Part shown: piece after piece, positions 58,590 through 64,000 of the stretch
How the letters are laid out: each line of letters opens with the position of its first letter
Position numbering within the stretch: the first letter of the stretch is position 1
Made by a program: the position numbers and the translations under genes
The notes under the pieces: generated by a model
What the model saw: only the letters and a program-made list of their open reading frames with translations
Database searches by the model: none
Told to the model about the DNA's origin: nothing
Assembly: GCA_020310875.1 (NCBI GenBank)
Contig: CM035408.1
Coordinates: 144,622,407 to 144,686,406, forward strand
DNA from: Ceratopteris richardii
Lineage: Eukaryota; Streptophyta; Polypodiopsida; Polypodiales; Pteridaceae
Reading direction: 5' to 3'
DNA length: 64,000 nt

Positions 58590-61186
58590 ATGTAGGCTTT
58601 GAAGAAGAAGATAGAAGAACAAGAGGAGCTTATCCATAGAATGAATGCAGAATTACGTAAAGAAAGATGCAACAAAAAAGGGACAGTACTACAAATGCTT
58701 TCATGGACCTCAATGATGAAGGTGGTAATGTTGTGGGCACATTGAATGCACGTAGAGCTAGACAAAAACATGAACATAAAGAGGATGATGATACACGGAA
58801 ATCTGCACTCAAACAATTGTTTAAAAGAGCAAAATTAAATGAATTTGATGGTAAGAAGAAAACTAGAGAGGATCTTGAAGCATGGATTGAGGAGCTCAAA
58901 TATTTCTTTGATCTGCACATGTTTAGTGAAGAATCAAAAGCAAAGGTGGCAATTCTACATCTACGAGCAGTCACCAAATTGTGGTGGAAATCATACATGC
59001 AGAAAATAACACAGGAGGGCGTGATCCTCTGGAAAGAGTTTTGAGAGCAAGTAGAGAACTTTTATTGTTTGCCACACTATCAGATGAAAATGAAAAATGG
59101 AATTCTACTCCTTCAAGTAACAGGAGGATGATAGATGTAACTTGTCTATTGAAGAATACAAGAGAAGTTTCTACATTTACATAAGTATGCACTAGAAGTT
59201 TTTGGAGATGCCTTGAAGAGCAAATTTATTGAAGGTTTGTAGGAATAACTTTGCTATGAAGTAAATGGGTCAGGATCTATAGATTTTCTTGATCCAGTTG
59301 CAAAAGCAAAAAACTTTGAAAAGATGGAGAACTTTACCATGAAAAAGGCATCCAAATCAAGGTCTATCCTAACATGACATCGACCCCCAAGAACTATTTT
59401 AACGAATCAGAATGGACAAAGATCGACTAACTCTATTAATGATCAAGGAGGACAAACTAAAGTGAAGCAGATTGATACACTTAAGAATCAAGAACCTATG
59501 CATTGGCAACATGATTTTGATTTCTTGGAATGAGCCAAAATATTGGGCTTTTCTTTTGATGTGGAGAACATAGAGATTGCACTTTTGAATGTCCAAACAA
59601 GGCCATCAACCATTCTATGTAGGCAAAGATAGCTCATCTACAAGAGGAAAGCATAATAGTTGAGGAGGCGGATGATCAAGGTAAGTGTTCTAACCCTAGA
59701 CTTCAATGCATGAAAACTTCTTATCATTCAAGGGAATCGGTGATTAAGATTATGGGGAACATATCCTCACAAGAGGTTAGTTTCTTGATTGATTCGGCTA
59801 GTACAAATTTTTTCCTTTCATGTAAATTGGTAGAGGCTTTAGGATTGCATATTGAGATGCAGACCAAAATACGTGTACAAATGGCTAATGGTAGGATACA
59901 CTATACTTGAGGCTGCATTGAGAATCTTGATTTTATGCTAGGTGAACATAAGTTTTTGGATACCTTCCATGTAATTGAAATGAGAGAATGTGATGTAATC
60001 ATTGGAATGGACTATTTAATTCATAACGATGTCGTGATTGATTGTGAAAGTGGGATCCTTACTTTGAGAATAGAGGGAAAGGAACATCATCTTGAAGGCA
60101 AGTGTAATTCAGTTTTTTCTCCTATTTCTGCTATAAAGTTGATTAGAGGTATTCGACACGGTTTTGAGACATGTTTGGTTTATGTGAATGACCTTCAAAA
60201 GAAGACGAAATACCCGAATATGTTAGAAAACGTTTGTATTAGTACACACATGTACTTCCTAATGATCTATCAGGCATGCCTCCTCCTAGGAAAATTGACC
60301 ATGCTATAGACCTCTATCTAGGAAGTGAGCCTTATTCTAGAGCATCTTATAGGTCTGATATTGATGAATTGAAAGAGTTGAAGCTCCAACTTAATGATCT
60401 ATTGAAGAAGGGGTTGATAAGACCTAGTGTTTCACCTTGGGGATCAGTTTTTTTGTTTTAAAAAAAGAAAGATGGCGCATACACACTTTGTATCAACTAT
60501 AGGGGATTGAACAAGAAAACCATTAAAAAAAAGTATCCACTTCCACACATAGATGAATTGCTGAGTCAATTGAGTGGTGCCACAATATTCAGTAAAACTA
60601 TCTTAAGATAAGGGTATCATCAAATAAGAGTAAAGTCTGGGGACATAGCCAAAACTGCTTTTAAAACACGATATGGTCATCATGAGTTCAGAGTTTTGCC
60701 TTTTCAATTGACAAATGCTCTTGCAACATTTATGTGTTTGATGAATAATGTATTTCATGAATATCTTGATGAATTTATTTTAGTCTTTCTTGACGATATT
60801 TTTGTGTATTGTAAGGATGATGATGAACATGCATTGCATCTCAGGAAGACTTTATAGAAACTCAGAGAGGATAAACTCTATGGTAAGTTGAGTAAATGTT
60901 TTTTTGCAAAGGGGGAAGTGACTTATTTAAGGAGAGTTTTTCTAAGGAAGGGATTCACATAGATCCTGAGAAAGTTAAATGCATAGTTGACTATCCTACA
61001 CCCAAATGTGTGAGAGATGTGAGAAGCTTTCTTGGTTTGGCACAATATGAGAGGGCACACATTAGAGAGTTTTCCCAAATCACAAATTCTCTTACAGAAT
61101 TGACAAAGAAAAACAGAGATTTCACATGGAATGATGCGTGTGAAAATGCATTTGAAGAATTAAAATGGAAAAATATTGAAAAGATG
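58590..61186 (+). pseudogene. Ty3/gypsy element G1, gag-pol pseudogene
   Basis: A probable start at 58590 is followed at once by TAG. Gag reads LKKKIEEQEELIHRMNAELR, KLNEFDGKKKTREDLEAWIE and AKVAILHLRAVTKLWWKSYM (to 59044). After a frameshift the gag end reads EVFGDALKSKFIEGL. A knuckle CGEHRDCTFEC lies near 59560. The protease (59755-60200) has FLIDSASTNFFLS, alanine for the glycine of D-S-G, and VIIGMDYLIHNDVVIDC. RT (60276-60920): RPSVSPWGSVFLF, a stop, [40 protein letters not shown] and [10 protein letters not shown] (catalytic L-D-D). RNase H starts with FLGLAQYERAHIREF and LTKKNRDFTWNDACENAFEE and is cut at 61186. Integrase is missing on this side. Confidence 0.88.
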
Positions 61187-61233
61187 GTCCTAGTGTGTTC
61201 ACACATATCACTAGCTAAGTATATCAAAAAATA
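61187..61233 (-). mobile_element. 47-bp scrap of copia-B LTR
   Basis: GGTCCTAGTGTGTTCACACA, then TATCACTAGCTAAGTATATC and AAAAAA, aligns with the 5' end of the family-B LTR (minus orientation) with a few changes. It separates G1 RNase H from the unrelated gag of element G2. Confidence 0.75.
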
Positions 61234-61920
61234 GTGCATTGGATGCCTCCAAGGCTCCGATTGAGAACAAAGAGACATAGACCACTGATTCTATACAAAT
61301 TGAATCTACATCAAAAATTGTAGTGGACATCATGAAAATTGCAGAAGAGCTGGTCTTGACGTTGATTAGTATTAGAGAAGGTTGGAGAACACCGATTGAA
61401 TGGCGCATCACAACAAGATTTCCAAGATTCTTGAGTAGTAGGAAAGTATCGCAGATAGAAGATTTAGAACGCATTCAATAACTAAATTTGCAATTTCCAC
61501 AAGGTTTACCATTAGTTATTGATCAAGCTTCACTTATTACCTCTGATTCCAAAGAAGTAGTGGACATACTTGAATACTTTAGTCCTAAAGTTATGGAAAA
61601 TTTACAGGGTAGACAATAGGGTAGAAAACATGATGGACAAAGAAGACACTTTCAAGCCGACCTTACCTATGCTAAATTTGATGCATTTCTAGGAGATGAC
61701 CTTGATTCTCATGTCCACATGTTCAAAATTAATTATAGTGTATTAGACAATGTAGAAGATTATGAATACAAAGCAATAGTTTTCCAATCAACACTACTTA
61801 ACAAACTAGCATGAAGGTTAAGAGAGTTTGACCTAAATCACTTTCAAAGTTATGATGATGTTTGGAATGCTTTCCAACAACACTTTCAGCCAATTGTAAA
61901 AGAATCACCAACTGCAAGAA
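61234..61920 (+). pseudogene. Ty3/gypsy element G2, gag region
   Basis: Reads KIVVDIMKIAEELVLTLISI, LNLQFPQGLPLVIDQASLIT, then ADLTYAKFDAFLGDDLDSHV and DYEYKAIVFQSTLLNKLA, and finally FQSYDDVWNAFQQHFQPIVK. The second half fits the retrotransposon gag fold (W-N-x-F-x-x-x-F). Stops are present. It ends where a LINE tail is inserted. Confidence 0.7.
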
Positions 61921-62178
61921 ATCCCCCCCTTTTAGGCATCATAAAGTGCTTCTCCTAATCAACAACAATCTTAAACCCAAGTGGGCCCCACATGAGGGTG
62001 ATGAGAGGGTGATTAACCTTCTTTGTAATGCCATTTAAACTTCGTAAGACCTAACCCCGCCTTATGGGACATGGGGGTCTCGTGGGCACTAGTCCCCTTC
62101 ACTTGTGCTTTTCTTTTCCTTTATTTAATACAAGTCAGGGAGAGTAGGCTCTGGCCAAACTTCCTTCATTAAAAAAAA
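61921..62178 (+). mobile_element. LINE or SINE tail with poly-A
   Basis: The plus-strand relative of the insert at 24878-25134 (shared GGTGATTAACCTTCTTTGTA, then CCCCTTCACTTGTGCTTTTC, then TTTATTTAATACAAGTC). It begins in a C-rich run and ends in ATTAAAAAAAAAAAA (62165-62180). No target duplication is evident. Confidence 0.75.
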
Positions 62179-63150
62179 AAAATTCAGCCAAAGAGATAGT
62201 GGGGGCCTTGGCATTCTAGACATTGGGTGCATGTCTAAAACCCTTGCAGCAAAATGAACGATTAAGGTGTGGTGCAATGGGGAGGCCTCATGGGCCAAGT
62301 TGATCTTCAGAAACAAGAATGGGTTGACTTTCGTGGGGTTCCCTAATTGGAAGAATCTTGACATTCTGAACCTTTTGTTTTCCCCAATCCGAGTCTTCCC
62401 GAAAGACTTGAATCTTTTGTGCTCCCTATAGAAGAGTTGGAATAAAGTCAAAAGCTTCACAAGAATAAGTGAAGATTGGAAGTGGACCGGCCAGTATCCA
62501 TGGCATTCGGATCATGGAATCTTTGAACATTCAAAATGCCAAGAGGCTATGGAACAAAGGCTTCAAAAAATGGAAACATCTCTGGAAACAAGACACCAAC
62601 TAGTGGATCAACTTTGAGGATATTTACCCTAGCTTCAACATTACCTATGAAGAATGGAATACGTTGCAAAGCAGATGTCTTGCCTAGGACCACTCTAAAG
62701 TTCACCTTCTCATGGGGCACAACACGCCGAGATGGCTTGGTCTCAAATGGCACAATGGTAATTGCCTGACAAAAATCCCGAACATCGAAGAAACCATTGA
62801 TTATCAGGTTAACCTCAACAAGAAGTGGTTCCTATCATGGACACGGCTACAGTGGGACATGAAGTTCATGGCTATATGGCACCCTCTCATAGAAATAAAA
62901 AATTATGTCCTCTTATGGAAAATTCTTTCATCGTGGAATCTGGACCAACCTTAAGGCTAGCAAAATTTGTGGGGTGCCTCCCTGGTGCAAGCACTGCTAC
63001 CGGTGCATCGAAGATGCTTCTCATATCTTCTTTACTTGTCCCAACTCCAGCAGGCTCTGGTAGATTGTCGAAAAGAAAATTAGACTTCAGAAACATATCA
63101 ATTGGAAACAAGCTCTATTGGGAGAAGCAATCGGATGCTCCACGACTCTC
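62179..63150 (+). pseudogene. LINE (non-LTR) reverse-transcriptase C-terminal fragment
   Basis: The frame begins with GLGILDIGCMSKTLAAK-stop-TIKVW, the K/R-G-G-L-G-I-x-D-L...A-L-L-A-K-W block of LINE RTs. Next comes SWAKLIFRNKNGLTFVGFPN. The far end reads WCKHCYRCIEDASHIFFTCP then NSSRLW, which fits the zinc-binding RT domain (zf-RVT, C-x2-C...H-x4-C) near 62990-63065. Stops and shifts interrupt. The catalytic part of RT is absent. This segment occupies the place of the protease and RT in the G2 element. Confidence 0.75.
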
Positions 63151-64000
63151 TAGAATGCCATCAGATGGGAGGTATAGTGACAATAAATCAATTTACGTCA
63201 CTATAGATATAAGTCCAATAGGCATAGTTTGGGCAATGGGCTAGGAAGATGACCAAGGAAAAAGATATGCCATTCGGTTTGGAGCTAAGGTGCTAAATAT
63301 TTGTTGAAGAGGCTACCCTCACATCAAACAAGAACTCTGGGGAATAGTGACAACATTGAAAAACGATAAAGAGTACTTAATTGGAGTGAATGTAGTCGTG
63401 GAAACACATTGCTTGCCATTGTTAGGGATGATTGTGAATTTTTCCACTATAGACATCGCTATGCTAAGATGGATAGCATATATCAAGTCAGTAAACCCTT
63501 AGTTTTTCAATATAGCTAGAAGAAATAATGAAGTGGCTGATATGTTGTCACGAGTAATATATGAAGATGAAGACTTGATGACTTCAAATGACAAAGATAT
63601 AGGCTCATACTTTTATGCTTCACATGTACATACCTCTAGCCTTGATGGAGCATGTGCAAGACAAAAAAAAATGAGCTTATTTATCAAATTGAGAAGTTAA
63701 AAGCTAATATCAAATCTTCAAGAAGAAGAAAACAAAAGAATTTAGGAAACAAGAAAAAAGATAGAAAGGGAAATGAGAATATTTACGAAATTCGAATGGG
63801 AATAACAGAGAGATTTGACCAGAGTGAATATGAAAGTGAATGAAAAGAGATTGGAAAATATTTGAGTACCATGTCTCTTGATCCAAACTAGAGTAAAGAA
63901 AGGTTCAAGAATGTTGGAAGAAAATCAAATAATTATTTTTTGAAAGATGGTTTGCTCTGGAGAACTAAACTTGGAATGAGAAAAATTCCTTAGTGAGTTC
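63151..64000 (+). pseudogene. Ty3/gypsy G2 RNase H and start of integrase (runs off the window)
   Basis: RNase H: YVTIDISPIGIVWAMG, then DDQGKRYAIRFGAKVLNIC, YPHIKQELWGIVTTLKNDKE, VVVETHCLPLLGMI, IDIAMLRWIAYIKSVNP and NNEVADMLSRV (63195-63560). A lysine-rich linker follows. Text near 63900-63990 (RFKNVGRKSNNYFLKDGLLW) fits the start of the integrase zinc-binding part. Several stops are present. The element continues beyond 64000. Confidence 0.8.

Overview
The window is nuclear DNA of a land plant and is almost entirely transposable-element sequence. The evidence for a plant is: Ty1/copia pol of the Tnt1/Hopscotch type with initiator-Met-tRNA primer sites, a CACTA (En/Spm) element with TNP2, DUF4218 and DUF4216 segments, a PLS-type pentatricopeptide (PPR) pseudogene, TTTAGGG-like motifs and plant-like LINE fragments. 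The low base complexity, very long (AT)n tracts and PPR style would suit a fern or another seed-free vascular plant, but that is a guess. I see no intact host gene. Every coding region carries stops, frameshifts or truncations.

Layout. 1-0.54 kb: PPR pseudogene (minus) ending at a C24 tract. 2.1-2.2 kb: a short 5S-rRNA-derived piece. 3.2-7.7 kb: a decayed copia (A) holding a small inverted-repeat element, fused to pieces of two other copia families and a solo LTR of family B. 8.4-10.3 kb: copia D (minus). 10.7-14.8 kb: copia E1. 14.8-17.7 kb: unassigned, with a GC-richer island at 16.25-17.0 kb. 17.70-52.79 kb lies between CACTA-type ends. It holds a CACTA 5' end and leader, a large microsatellite and AT-rich repeat block, the N-terminal piece of TNP2 (21.7-22.1 kb), about 23 kb of nested LTR retrotransposons, a 1.2-kb palindrome, the rest of TNP2, a second CACTA gene and the CACTA 3' end.

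The nest at 23-46 kb is layered. Copia E2 has a tandemly expanded LTR and a LINE tail inserted in it. Copia D1 follows and is cut by copia D2. Copia F (6.6 kb, minus, 5-bp target duplication, two LTRs) sits inside the D2 reverse transcriptase. Copia B1 (minus) lies beyond D2. F is the most recent and best preserved element. Its gag-pol is one frame broken by two stops and a 244-bp duplication, and its protease active site is lost.

Right flank. 53.0-54.3 kb: copia G. 54.6-57.2 kb: copia B2 (minus). 57.2-61.2 kb: a Ty3/gypsy chromovirus in the order chromodomain-LTR-primer site-gag-pol. 61.2 kb: a 47-bp scrap of copia-B LTR. 61.2-64 kb: a second Ty3/gypsy whose middle is replaced by LINE sequence. 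It runs off the window.

The genes do not form a host pathway. What can be read is an insertion and rearrangement history in which the copia-B LTR recurs at breakpoints.
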